Part shown: in pieces, positions 32,284 to 40,358 of the stretch
Layout: every line of letters starts with the position of its first letter
Numbering within the stretch: position 1 is the first letter of the stretch
NCBI GenBank assembly: GCA_964599375.1
Contig: CAZREW010000009.1
Location: 1-64,000, forward strand
Direction: 5' to 3'
Length of the DNA stretch: 64,000 nucleotides
From: JAUWCL01 sp964599375
Lineage (GTDB): Bacteria; Krumholzibacteriota; Krumholzibacteriia; Krumholzibacteriales; Krumholzibacteriaceae
Program-made: the position numbers and the translations under genes
Notes under the pieces: generated by a model
Told to the model about the DNA's origin: nothing
Database searches by the model: none
The model's input: the letters and a program-made list of their open reading frames with translations, nothing else

Positions 32284-33120
32284 ATGATAACGGCTGTAAT
32301 CGCGCTCGCGGCCCTCGCTCTTCTCGCCGCTTTCGGGCTCGCCATTGCGGCGAGGGTCTTCGCCGTTCCGGTCGATCCACGAGCGGAGAAGATAGAGGAA
32401 GCCCTTCCCGGCGCCAACTGTGGAGCCTGCTCTCTTCCGGGGTGCTCAGAGCTTGCCAGGCGGATCGCCGAGGGCAAGGCAGATATCGACGCCTGCCCGG
32501 TAGGGGGCGAACCTGTGGCACGTGCCATTGCCGCTATAATGGACATGCAGTTCGAGGGTGGGGCTGACAGGAAAGTCGCCCTGGTGCTCTGCAACGGCAG
32601 CGACCAGGTGGCGGCGAAGCGCTTCTTCTATAACGGGGTATATGACTGCAACTCCGCTGCTCTCGTCTTCGGGGGAGACAAGGCCTGCACCTACGGGTGC
32701 CTCGGCCTCGGGACGTGCGCGGGCGTCTGCCCCTTCGGCGCGATCGATATGTTGCCCGGCGGGCTGGCGAAAGTCGATCCCGACAGATGCACCGGATGCA
32801 CGAAGTGCGTGTCCGCCTGCCCGAAGGGGATCATCCGCATGGTGCCGGCGAGCAGACATCTCCACGTACTCTGCAGTTCGCACGATAAGGGCGCGGTCGC
32901 GCGGAAGAACTGCAAGGTAGCCTGCATAGGCTGCATGAAATGCGTCAAGGCCGCTCCCGAAGGAGCGATCAGGATGGATAATTTCCTCGCTGTCGTCGAT
33001 TACGGATTCGAGATCCCGGCCTCGGTCGCCGGGGAATGCCCGATGAACACGATAATAGTGACAGGTGAGGCCGCGGCCGAGGGGCAGGAGCCCGCCGCCG
33101 CCGCGGGAGGTGATGCGTGA
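32284..33120 (+). CDS. rnfB: Rnf complex Fe-S subunit RnfB
   Basis: The 278-residue protein has an N-terminal membrane helix (about 3-25), a 4Fe-4S domain (NCGACSLPGCSEL...DACP) and ferredoxin-type repeats (CTYGCLGLGTCAGVCP, RCTGCTKCVSACP, NCKVACIGCMKC). It is the electron entry or exit for ferredoxin. The last cluster looks reduced: CVKAAPEGAI replaces the usual CP, and the final CxxCxxC repeat of clostridial RnfB is down to one ECP (comparison from memory). It ends in an Ala-rich tail overlapping rnfC. Confidence 0.92.
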   Translation: MITAVIALAALALLAAFGLAIAARVFAVPVDPRAEKIEEALPGANCGACSLPGCSELARRIAEGKADIDACPVGGEPVARAIAAIMDMQFEGGADRKVALVLCNGSDQVAAKRFFYNGVYDCNSAALVFGGDKACTYGCLGLGTCAGVCPFGAIDMLPGGLAKVDPDRCTGCTKCVSACPKGIIRMVPASRHLHVLCSSHDKGAVARKNCKVACIGCMKCVKAAPEGAIRMDNFLAVVDYGFEIPASVAGECPMNTIIVTGEAAAEGQEPAAAAGGDA

Positions 33121-34445
33121 TGGGAAACGGAAGGTTCTTCGGAGGCGTTCACCCGATCTATAATAAAGGGCTGGCCGACGCTCGCGCGATAGTGGAGATG
33201 CCCTTGCCTGAAAAATTCGTAGTGTTCTTCGGGCAGAACCTCGGCGCGCCCTCGCAGCCCGTCGTCAAGAAGGGCGACGTGATCAGGAAGGGGCAGGTGA
33301 TCGCCGAGGCGGGAGGGTTCGTATCGACCCCCGTGCACGCGCCGACTTCCGGGACTGTGGATTCTATCGACGTGTACCCTTCGCCGGTGGGTGTCGACGC
33401 GCCCGCCGCGGTCATCATACCCGACGGGAAGGACGAATGGTTCGAGGAGTGCGACGTCGAGAGGTCGAGCGACGGCCTCAGCATCGACATTATTAAAGAG
33501 ATCATACATGACAATGGGATAGTGGGCATGGGAGGGGCGACATTCCCGACCCACGTGAAGCTCTCTCCACCAGCCGACAAGAAGATGGACACGCTCGTGA
33601 TCAATGGCGCGGAGTGTGAACCGTACCTCACCGCGGACCACAGGCTCATGGTCGAGCACGCCGAGGGCATCCTCGACGGGGCGGCTCTCTTCGCCGCGGT
33701 GATCGGCGTGAAAAAGGTCATAGTAGCTATAGAGAAGAACAAACCTGACGCCATAGAGATAATGCGAAAGGCCGCGGCAGGGCGAGAGGGCTTCAGCGTC
33801 GAGGCGCTGGACGTCATATACCCGCAGGGCGCGGAGAAGCAGCTGATATATGCGCTTACGAAGAGGAAGGTGCCCGCCGGCGGGCTTCCGATGGACGTCG
33901 GCGTCCTCGTTCAGAACGTCGGGACAGCCCTGGCCGCCTATGAGGCTGTACGATACAACAGGCCTCTGATCAGGCGGGTGGTCACTGTCACCGGCAGCGG
34001 GATCAGGGAGCCGAAGAACGTCCTCGCGCGGATCGGGACGAGGTTCGAGGACCTCATCGATTTCTGCGGCGGGCTCGAGAGCGACGCGGCCAAGTGTATC
34101 AACGGCGGCCCGATGATGGGCGTCGCGCAGTACTCTCTCGACGCGGCCGTGACAAAGGGGACGAGCGGCCTTGTGATCCTGCGTCAGGAAGAGATCGCCC
34201 AGTTCGTCAGCGACGCGTGCGTCAGGTGTGCGCGCTGCCTGGACGCCTGTCCGATGAGGCTCAACCCTTCCGCGCTCTCGATATTCGCCGAGAAGATGAG
34301 GTTCGAGGACACGAAAAAATACAATGTTATGGACTGCATCGAATGTGGCTGCTGCGCCTACGTGTGCCCGTCGAGGAGACCGATGGTGCATCACTTCAGG
34401 AGGGCGAAGGCCGAGGTAAGGAAACTGCAGAGAAAGGCCGGCTGA
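33120..34445 (+). CDS. rnfC: Rnf complex NADH-binding subunit RnfC
   Basis: A 441-residue peripheral subunit. An N-terminal RnfC barrel (VKKGDVIRKGQVIAEAGGFVSTPVHAPTSGTV) precedes the NuoF-like FMN/NADH domain (GMGGATFPTHVKLSPP, NGAECEPYLTADHRLM). Two 4Fe-4S motifs (CVRCARCLDACP, CIECGCCAYVCP) are near the C-terminus. The extended Ala-rich tail of enterobacterial RnfC is absent. The ATG overlaps the rnfB stop by one base; a GTG just before is also possible. Confidence 0.92.
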   Translation: MGNGRFFGGVHPIYNKGLADARAIVEMPLPEKFVVFFGQNLGAPSQPVVKKGDVIRKGQVIAEAGGFVSTPVHAPTSGTVDSIDVYPSPVGVDAPAAVIIPDGKDEWFEECDVERSSDGLSIDIIKEIIHDNGIVGMGGATFPTHVKLSPPADKKMDTLVINGAECEPYLTADHRLMVEHAEGILDGAALFAAVIGVKKVIVAIEKNKPDAIEIMRKAAAGREGFSVEALDVIYPQGAEKQLIYALTKRKVPAGGLPMDVGVLVQNVGTALAAYEAVRYNRPLIRRVVTVTGSGIREPKNVLARIGTRFEDLIDFCGGLESDAAKCINGGPMMGVAQYSLDAAVTKGTSGLVILRQEEIAQFVSDACVRCARCLDACPMRLNPSALSIFAEKMRFEDTKKYNVMDCIECGCCAYVCPSRRPMVHHFRRAKAEVRKLQRKAG

Positions 34446-34474
34446 TGGCCGGCTGGTGAGACCCGGAGGTCCCC

Positions 34475-35527
34475 TTGGAAGAGAATATCGAAGGAAAAAA
34501 GCCCGAACCGAAACCGAAGAAGGTGGATGTAGGTCCGAGGTTCGTCGTAAGCTCCTCACCGCACGTGCACGACGGACGGACCGTGGCGCAGATAATGAGG
34601 CTCGTGATCATCGCGCTTGCGCCGGCAGCTCTGTTCTCGATATATATCTTCGGACTCGACGCGCTGAGGGTGATCGCGATCTCCGTCGTCTCCGCGGCGG
34701 TCTTTGAGCTGGTCTCGCGAAAGGTCATGAAGAGGAACGTCACGCTTCGCGACGGCAGCGCTGCCCTTACCGGACTGCTGCTGGCTATGAACCTGCCTTC
34801 GACCTCTCCGTGGTGGCTTATAGTCGTGGGCAACCTGTTCGCCATCGTAATCGCGAAGCAGCTCTACGGAGGGCTCGGGTACAACCCGTTCAACCCGGCC
34901 CTGGTGGGCCGCGTCGTGCTGTTGATCTCGTTCCCCGTGAATATGACGGCGAGGTGGGTCACTGCTTCGAGATTCGGGGCCGACGCGGTGACTACCGCGA
35001 CGCCGCTGACGCGCATGAAGGAGAGCCTCGCTACGCTCGGTCACATCGACATGGCCTTCGGGAAGAAGGAGATCCTGGATCTGCTCATCGGCAACAGGGC
35101 CGGCTGTCTCGGGGAGACATCCGTCATCCTGCTGGCCCTCGGCGGGCTCTTCCTCATCTGGAAGAGGGTCATCTCGTGGCGCATCCCGGTGATGTTCATA
35201 GGAGCGGTGTGGGCGATGACCGGCGTGTTCCACCTGATAGACCCGGCGCGTTACGCAAATCCGATATTTCATGTTATAACGGGCGGCCTTTTCATAGGTG
35301 CATTTTTCATGGCCACCGATTACGTGACCAGCCCGGTGACAAAGAATGGAATGCTGATATTCGGCGCCGGCTGCGGCGTCATAACGGTGCTGATAAGGCT
35401 CTGGGGCGCCTATCCCGAGGGAGTGAGCTTCGCCATACTGCTCATGAACGCTACGACCCCACTTATCGACCGGTATACGAGACCCAAGGTGTTCGGGGCG
35501 GCAGATTCCAGGAAGGCCGCGGCGTAG
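34475..35527 (+). CDS. rnfD: Rnf complex membrane subunit RnfD (flavinylated)
   Basis: The 350-residue inner-membrane subunit has about ten helices. The FMN-attachment motif is DAVTTATPL (170-178), with T176 the expected covalent FMN site, matched by apbE at 38.0-39.1 kb. NPFNPALVGR and a C-terminal MATDYVTSPVT are further family marks. The TTG start gives a charged, Pro-rich cytosolic extension of about 20 residues before the conserved SSPHVHDGRTV; an internal start is not evident. Confidence 0.9.
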   Translation: MEENIEGKKPEPKPKKVDVGPRFVVSSSPHVHDGRTVAQIMRLVIIALAPAALFSIYIFGLDALRVIAISVVSAAVFELVSRKVMKRNVTLRDGSAALTGLLLAMNLPSTSPWWLIVVGNLFAIVIAKQLYGGLGYNPFNPALVGRVVLLISFPVNMTARWVTASRFGADAVTTATPLTRMKESLATLGHIDMAFGKKEILDLLIGNRAGCLGETSVILLALGGLFLIWKRVISWRIPVMFIGAVWAMTGVFHLIDPARYANPIFHVITGGLFIGAFFMATDYVTSPVTKNGMLIFGAGCGVITVLIRLWGAYPEGVSFAILLMNATTPLIDRYTRPKVFGAADSRKAAA

Positions 35528-35543
35528 TGGAGGTTATCAAGGC

Positions 35544-36206
35544 ATGAAAGAGATCATCCGGTTGTGTTTCGTCCTGACCATCATCGCTGCGATATCGGCA
35601 GGCGTTCTCGCGTACGTCAACCAGCAGACAGCAGCGCCGATCGCGAAGGCCCTTCTCGAGGAGAAGATGAGCGCGGTCCGCAGCGTCCTTCCGCCGTTCG
35701 ACAACGAGCCGGACAAGGACATGGTCAGCATCGCGCTGGAGAGCGGCGATACTCTCGAGGTGTACAGGGGCAGGAAGGACGGGGTGGTAACCGGTGCGGC
35801 CTTCTCGATCACTGCTCCGGACGGATACTCCGGGGATATAGAGTTCATGATCGGGGTCGACAGGGAGGGCGTGGTACAGGGGCTCAAAGTCCTGAAGCAT
35901 CTCGAGACCCCTGGCCTCGGTGCAAAGATAGAGGGCTCGGATTTCACGGATCAGTACAAAGGCAAGAGCCTCAGCAATCCCGAGTTGTGGGCGGTCACAA
36001 AGGATGGCGGCACTTTCGTGCCGATAACCGGCGCCACAATCTCATCGAGGGCGATAACGAAGGCTACCGCCAGGGGGCTCAGGCTCTTCGAAGAGCACAG
36101 GGCCGAGATCTTCGGGGATTTCCCCGCGGGCGCGGGTGACACAGGAACCGGAGCCGATTCGACGGCAGCCGGGGGAACGGACGCGGAAGGGGAGGTGCGG
36201 AAATGA
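35544..36206 (+). CDS. rnfG: Rnf complex FMN subunit RnfG
   Basis: A 220-residue protein with one N-terminal helix (about 5-24) and a periplasmic FMN-binding domain. The flavinylation motif is TGATISS (162-168), with T165 as the expected site for ApbE. LKHLETPGLGAKIEGSDF is the other family hallmark. A Gly/Thr/Ala-rich tail of about 25 residues follows. It overlaps rnfE by 4 bp. Confidence 0.92.
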   Translation: MKEIIRLCFVLTIIAAISAGVLAYVNQQTAAPIAKALLEEKMSAVRSVLPPFDNEPDKDMVSIALESGDTLEVYRGRKDGVVTGAAFSITAPDGYSGDIEFMIGVDREGVVQGLKVLKHLETPGLGAKIEGSDFTDQYKGKSLSNPELWAVTKDGGTFVPITGATISSRAITKATARGLRLFEEHRAEIFGDFPAGAGDTGTGADSTAAGGTDAEGEVRK

Positions 36207-36904
36207 AGGCCTGGAACGAGTTGATAAAGGGGCTTTGGAGCGAGAACCCGGTATTCAGGCTTGTGCTCGGCATGTGCCCGACGCTCGCGGTGACGACCTC
36301 GGCCGAGAACGGCCTGGGGATGGGGCTCGCCTCTACATTCGTGCTTGTCTGCTCGAACATGGTGATCTCGGCGATGAGGAAGTTCATCCCCAAAAAGGTG
36401 CGCATCCCCGCCTACATCGTGACGATCGCCACATTTGTCACGATCGTCGATCTCGTGATGAACGGGTACTTCCACGCCCTTCACAAGAGCCTGGGGCTCT
36501 TTATCCCGCTGATAGTCGTCAACTGCATCATCCTCGGCAGGGCGGAGGCGTTTGCGTCGAAGAACCCCGTATGGTTGTCGATCGTAGACGGGCTCGGCAT
36601 GGGACTGGGATTCACAGCCTCGCTGATATTGCTCGGAGCGATAAGGGAGCTCATAGGGAACGGCGCGATCTTCAATATACCGGTCTTCGGAAAAGGCTAC
36701 ATGCCGCTGCTGCTCATGATCCTGCCTCCCGGCGCGTTCATAGTCCTCGGTGTCCTGCTCGGGCTCATGAACAAGGCCGAGATAGCGCTCGCGGAGAAGA
36801 GCGGGCGGCAGCCGATAATACGCAGGGAGCACGACTGCGCGACATGCGCGATCCATACGAAGTGGTTCGATTTTACCGCGGAGGATAAGCCGGCGGCGAA
36901 GTAG
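36203..36904 (+). CDS. rnfE: Rnf complex membrane subunit RnfE with Cys/His tail
   Basis: The 233-residue subunit has six helices and the RnfE/NqrD signatures ENPVFRLVLGMCPTLAVTTSA and LFIPLIVVNCIILGRAEAFA, whose Cys help hold the membrane 2Fe-2S cluster. After the last helix comes a 35-residue polar tail containing HDCATCAIH (positions 36830-36856), a metal-binding-like pattern I do not know from RnfE. It is the last rnf gene, followed by a terminator. Confidence 0.92.
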   Translation: MKAWNELIKGLWSENPVFRLVLGMCPTLAVTTSAENGLGMGLASTFVLVCSNMVISAMRKFIPKKVRIPAYIVTIATFVTIVDLVMNGYFHALHKSLGLFIPLIVVNCIILGRAEAFASKNPVWLSIVDGLGMGLGFTASLILLGAIRELIGNGAIFNIPVFGKGYMPLLLMILPPGAFIVLGVLLGLMNKAEIALAEKSGRQPIIRREHDCATCAIHTKWFDFTAEDKPAAK

Positions 36905-36928
36905 CGGCCAGGTGGTCGATGGGATGTG

Positions 36929-36958
36929 AAAAGGGCCGGGACCTCTCCCGGCCCTTTT
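36929..36958. terminator. bidirectional terminator between rnf and apbE operons
   Basis: AAAAGGGCCGGG (36929-36940) pairs perfectly with CCCGGCCCTTTT (36947-36958), with A-run and T-run at the ends. It terminates the rnf transcript and the convergent minus-strand operon. Confidence 0.9.
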
Positions 36959-36960
36959 AT

Positions 36961-37056
36961 TCAGAACTTCACGAACATCCCGAGCAGGAAAAACGTCGTT
37001 ATCGCGGCGACGTGTATCGCCCACCAGCCCGGCATGCCCCTTCTAAGCTGTCTCAT
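36961..37056 (-). CDS. 31-residue single-pass membrane peptide
   Basis: A short gene with GGAGG 7 nt before its ATG and a stop directly before the terminator. The product is M-R-Q-L-R-R-G-M-P-G-W-W, then A-I-H-V-A-A-I-T-T-F-F-L-L-G-M-F and V-K-F: a basic start, then one hydrophobic helix with a single His. It begins 3 bases after the stop of the 162-residue membrane protein gene. Such peptides are often accessory subunits of membrane redox complexes. I infer a link to the adjacent membrane protein and cytochrome. Confidence 0.6.
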   Translation of the reverse strand: MRQLRRGMPGWWAIHVAAITTFFLLGMFVKF

Positions 37057-37059
37057 CTC

Positions 37060-37548
37060 TCAGCCTCCTATGATCTTTCCCGCCGCGAAGACCAGCGAAA
37101 CGTATACGAAGTGCCGCGTCCACCAGAAAGGCGTGAACATCCTTCCAGCCCCCTGGGGGCGGTAGTGATAGAAGATCTTCTGCCCGATGATCAGCTTTGG
37201 GAAAAGCAGCACTATCGAGGAGAGCATGCCATCGAGGATAACAGTCCCCGGGCCGGGCAGGCCGTGCCAGCTTGATATCATCAGGTATCCCATCAGGACC
37301 GTCCCGGCTACGACCGAGAGCCCGTTGATCAGATACCCCGTGAGCCACGTCCTCTCTCGCGACAGAAGGAACGGGACCGCGGTCATTCCGGCCAGCCCGA
37401 GGATAAAGGGGATGAGGTTGGCGCGGTCTGCGGAGGCTCCATGAATGCTTACTGGATGGTTCTGCAGGTGAAGCAAAAATCCGCCCGCTGAGAGGAGAAT
37501 GATCGCCGCGAGCTCTCCCCTGATCGATCCTTCCCGCTCAGTTGCCAT
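37060..37548 (-). CDS. polytopic membrane protein with several His, unknown
   Basis: A 162-residue protein with about five hydrophobic helices (roughly 12-28, 43-62, 72-92, 102-121 and 141-160). Several His near membrane faces (HLQNHPVSIHG, SSWHGL, FYHYRP, TRHFVY) could ligate heme b, but no known cytochrome b pattern is recognised. Its start overlaps the cytochrome-like gene by 11 bp and the 31-residue peptide follows 3 bases later, so the three are translated as a unit. Confidence 0.6.
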   Translation of the reverse strand: MATEREGSIRGELAAIILLSAGGFLLHLQNHPVSIHGASADRANLIPFILGLAGMTAVPFLLSRERTWLTGYLINGLSVVAGTVLMGYLMISSWHGLPGPGTVILDGMLSSIVLLFPKLIIGQKIFYHYRPQGAGRMFTPFWWTRHFVYVSLVFAAGKIIGG

Positions 37549-38017
37549 TGCTCTTCACGCTTTCCTTCGCCGGTTTCCCCGCGGTTCCGGCGAATCCCGA
37601 TATCCACGCCGTCACGGCGCCGTGCTCGTCTTCGGTCAGCGGAGCCTTCATCAACGGCATCCTCTTCCCCTTCATGCCCTCGCCGCCCTTTATCTTTAAC
37701 AGGATATAGCTCTTCGAAGGATCCTTCGTGTCGATGAGCATCAGGGCGGCGTTCTGCTTGCTGGGGACATCGATCAGGTCCGCGGGGATCGAATCCGCCT
37801 CGAGGTTCATGTGCATCTTCGGATTCTTTCCCCCGTGGCAGATGGAGGTAGCGCAGTTTTTCCCGAGGATCTCCTTTGCCTTCATATCGAGTTTGCGGGC
37901 TGAGGCGTCCCCCGCGGGGACGGCCTTTGCCGTATCGGGCCGTTCGGCCTGACCGGCGTACGCCGCGCCTATGAGAAACGTGACCGCAAGGACCATAAAG
38001 AGAGCGTATCCCTTCAT
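37538..38017 (-). CDS. exported cytochrome c-like protein with CX4CH motif
   Basis: The 159-residue precursor has a signal peptide (1-21) and a domain resembling small c-type cytochromes: N-C-A-T-S-I-C-H-G-G with C55, C60 and H61, a later RMPLMKAPL that could give the distal Met (about M120), and LTEDEHGAVTAWISGFAG as the C-terminal helix. The heme motif is CX4CH, not CXXCH. Exported. It lies between apbE and a His-rich membrane gene, suggesting a small periplasmic electron carrier. Confidence 0.65.
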   Translation of the reverse strand: MKGYALFMVLAVTFLIGAAYAGQAERPDTAKAVPAGDASARKLDMKAKEILGKNCATSICHGGKNPKMHMNLEADSIPADLIDVPSKQNAALMLIDTKDPSKSYILLKIKGGEGMKGKRMPLMKAPLTEDEHGAVTAWISGFAGTAGKPAKESVKSNGN

Positions 38018-38034
38018 GTCCAGGCCTCCTTTCG

Positions 38035-39084
38035 TTATGAGCCGTTTGAATGTCTGAAAAGACCTTGCCGCTTTTCGAACAGTTCCAGTTTCCCGCCGAG
38101 GTCCCCGACGAACTCGAAGACGTCGTCCGGAAGGGCGAAGACAGCCCCTACGCCTGCAAATGACTCTTCCATGCGGGCGCTTTCCTCCGGGCCCAGGACG
38201 AAAAGGCCCGTCGAGAGGGCGTCTGACTCGGTGGCCGAGGGGGCGACCACCGTCACTCCCAGCACGTGGTCCACGGTCCTGCCCGTCCGGGGGTCGACGA
38301 TATGTCCGTATTTCTTTCCGTCTATAACGACGAAGTTTTCGTAGTTGCCGGAGGTCGCCACCGCCTCGTCTCGGATCAGCAGCTTCCCGATGACGCCGGA
38401 CGGATCCTCAGGGTCGCGGATGCCGATCGACCAGGCATCCCGCCCCGGGGGCGCCCCGATAGCGAACATGTTTCCCCCGAGGTCGACCAGAGCGCTCTTG
38501 GCGCCGTGGTCCCTGAGTATCCGGGCGCAGCGGTCCACCGCGTACCCCTTGCCGATGCCGGCGAGGTCTATCCCTGAGCCGCCAGTGAGCGTCACGGAGG
38601 TGTCGGCCGTGTCGAGGACCATCTTGCGCCAGCCGACCCTGCTCAGGGAGTCGGCTATCTCAGCCTCTGTCGGCAGCTTCGCCTCGCCGCCCTGGAATCC
38701 CCACAGCCTTACGATCGGCCTAGCCGTGACGTCGAACGCCCCGCCGGTCAGCTCGCTGAACCGGTACGCCTTCTCGAGAAGCGTGAAGAGTTCCGCCGAC
38801 ACCCTGACGGGCCGGCCCCGCGAGTCCCTGTTGAGCCTTGAGATCTCGCTTTCCTCTCTCCACGTGCTCATCACCGACTCGATCCGGTGCATCTCGCGGA
38901 TCGCCTCCGAGGCCGCCGCCTCGGCGTCCCCGGCGGGAAGGCCGTAGATCGTGACAGTACCTCTCGTGCCCATCACGAAGGTCTGCCTGACCAGCGGCCC
39001 ACTGTCCCGGGCGCATGAGGGGATGGCGGGCAGGCTGAACAGAAAGAAGACGAGGGCGGCGGATATGGTGAAACGCCCGCTCAT
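38035..39084 (-). CDS. apbE: FAD:protein FMN transferase ApbE
   Basis: A 349-residue lipoprotein (lipobox-like AIPSC, C24) of the ApbE family. Visible marks are MGTRGTVTIYG, FDVTARPIVRLWGF, GSGIDLAGIGKGYAVDRCA and DLGGNMFAIGAPPG, followed by HIVDPRTGR. It transfers FMN from FAD to Thr in D-x-x-(S/T)-G/A-A-T motifs of exported or membrane proteins. Rnf D/G (31-37 kb) and Nqr B/C (47-49 kb) in this window carry such motifs. It starts 1 base after the pgi stop and precedes the cytochrome-like gene. Confidence 0.93.
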   Translation of the reverse strand: MSGRFTISAALVFFLFSLPAIPSCARDSGPLVRQTFVMGTRGTVTIYGLPAGDAEAAASEAIREMHRIESVMSTWREESEISRLNRDSRGRPVRVSAELFTLLEKAYRFSELTGGAFDVTARPIVRLWGFQGGEAKLPTEAEIADSLSRVGWRKMVLDTADTSVTLTGGSGIDLAGIGKGYAVDRCARILRDHGAKSALVDLGGNMFAIGAPPGRDAWSIGIRDPEDPSGVIGKLLIRDEAVATSGNYENFVVIDGKKYGHIVDPRTGRTVDHVLGVTVVAPSATESDALSTGLFVLGPEESARMEESFAGVGAVFALPDDVFEFVGDLGGKLELFEKRQGLFRHSNGS

Positions 39085-39085
39085 A

Positions 39086-40357
39086 TCAGTATCCCGGCTT
39101 CCCGAGGAGCTTGAACATCCTCGTCTTGTATTCCTCGACTCCAGGCTGATCGAACGGGTTGACGCCGAGCAGCCGGCCCGATACGGCTATGGCAAGCTCG
39201 AAGAATATGAACAGCGCCCCTATGGAAGCCGGATCGATCCTTTCCATCCCGATAGTCATCACAGGGAGGCCGCCGGCGGCGTGCGCGGCCCTCGTTCCCT
39301 CGTAGGCCTTCCTGTTTACCTCCGAGAGAGTTTTTCCCGCTATATATCCGAGCCCGTCGAGATCGTCGGCGCGGCCGGGGACCTCGACGTCCCTGTCCGG
39401 GCGGGAGGAGATGAGAAATGTCTCCAGGATGTCGCGCGGGCCATCCTGGAGAAGCTGGCCCAGCGAGTGAAGGTCGGTCGTCATCACAGTGGAGGCCGGG
39501 AAGAGCCCCTTGCCTTCTTTGCCCTCTGACTCGCCCGCGAGCTGTTTCCACCACTCGCACACATGGGAGAGCTCAGGATGGAATGTCGAGAGTACCTCGA
39601 TCCCGATCCCCCTGCCGTGCAGTAGCGATCTTGCCAGGGCGTACCGGAGGGCCTCGTTTCCCTCTTCCTCCCTTGTCCATAGGCCGAGCCCCTCGCAGGA
39701 CCCGGAGACCAGCGCATCGATCGGGATGCCCGCCGCGGCGAAAGGCAGCAGGCCCACCGGGGAAAGCACGCTGAAACGTCCGCCTACGTCGGGTGAGATA
39801 GGGAATATCTTCCAGCCTTCCGCCCCGGCCATCTTCCTCAGGGCTCCCTTGACCGGATCGGTTATGGCGACTATCCTCTCGTTGCACCCTTTCCTGCCGC
39901 ACGTTGCGGTCAGGCGGTCACGAAGGAGCCTGAACGCGATGGCGGGCTCGGTAGTCGTGCCGGATTTAGAGATGGCGCATATCGAGAAGCGCCTGTCTCC
40001 GAGATGGTCCAGCAGTTCGGCGTGGTACTCGGGCGAGAGGGAGTTGCCCGCGAAGAGGACCGGGAAGGGAGCGTATCTTCTGAGAGCCTCGATGCCGGCT
40101 CTGGCGCCGAGATACGAGCCGCCGATGCCGACCACGACGAGGCATTCACTCTGGTCCTGTATGCGCTTGCCGGCGTCCGTTATCTCCTTGATATCCCTTG
40201 CGGGCAGACAGGGGAGGGCCAGCCAGCCAAGCATGTCGGAGCCGGGGCCTTCGCCCTTTATGAGAGATCCCAGGGCGGTCACAGCCACGGGCATCTTTTT
40301 CTTCATCTCTTCTTCGGCAAGATGGGGCGCGAGAGTCCCCGTATCGAGAGTAAGCAA
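39086..40357 (-). CDS. pgi: glucose-6-phosphate isomerase
   Basis: A 423-residue cytosolic glycolytic enzyme interconverting glucose-6-phosphate and fructose-6-phosphate. Family marks: GIGGSYLGARA, SKSGTTTEPAIAF (phosphate-binding), DVGGRFSVLSPVGLLP and, near the end, FDQPGVEEYK with the C-terminal catalytic Lys. The length is that of the shorter bacterial/archaeal-type PGI. It lies 1 bp from ftcD's stop region and runs straight into apbE, an unrelated neighbour. Confidence 0.92.
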   Translation of the reverse strand: MLTLDTGTLAPHLAEEEMKKKMPVAVTALGSLIKGEGPGSDMLGWLALPCLPARDIKEITDAGKRIQDQSECLVVVGIGGSYLGARAGIEALRRYAPFPVLFAGNSLSPEYHAELLDHLGDRRFSICAISKSGTTTEPAIAFRLLRDRLTATCGRKGCNERIVAITDPVKGALRKMAGAEGWKIFPISPDVGGRFSVLSPVGLLPFAAAGIPIDALVSGSCEGLGLWTREEEGNEALRYALARSLLHGRGIGIEVLSTFHPELSHVCEWWKQLAGESEGKEGKGLFPASTVMTTDLHSLGQLLQDGPRDILETFLISSRPDRDVEVPGRADDLDGLGYIAGKTLSEVNRKAYEGTRAAHAAGGLPVMTIGMERIDPASIGALFIFFELAIAVSGRLLGVNPFDQPGVEEYKTRMFKLLGKPGY

Positions 40358-40358
40358 T

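Noticed and set aside
33000..34559. 519-codon minus-strand frame opposite rnfC
   Set aside because: Shadow of rnfC; its product is His/Arg-rich noise with no domain.
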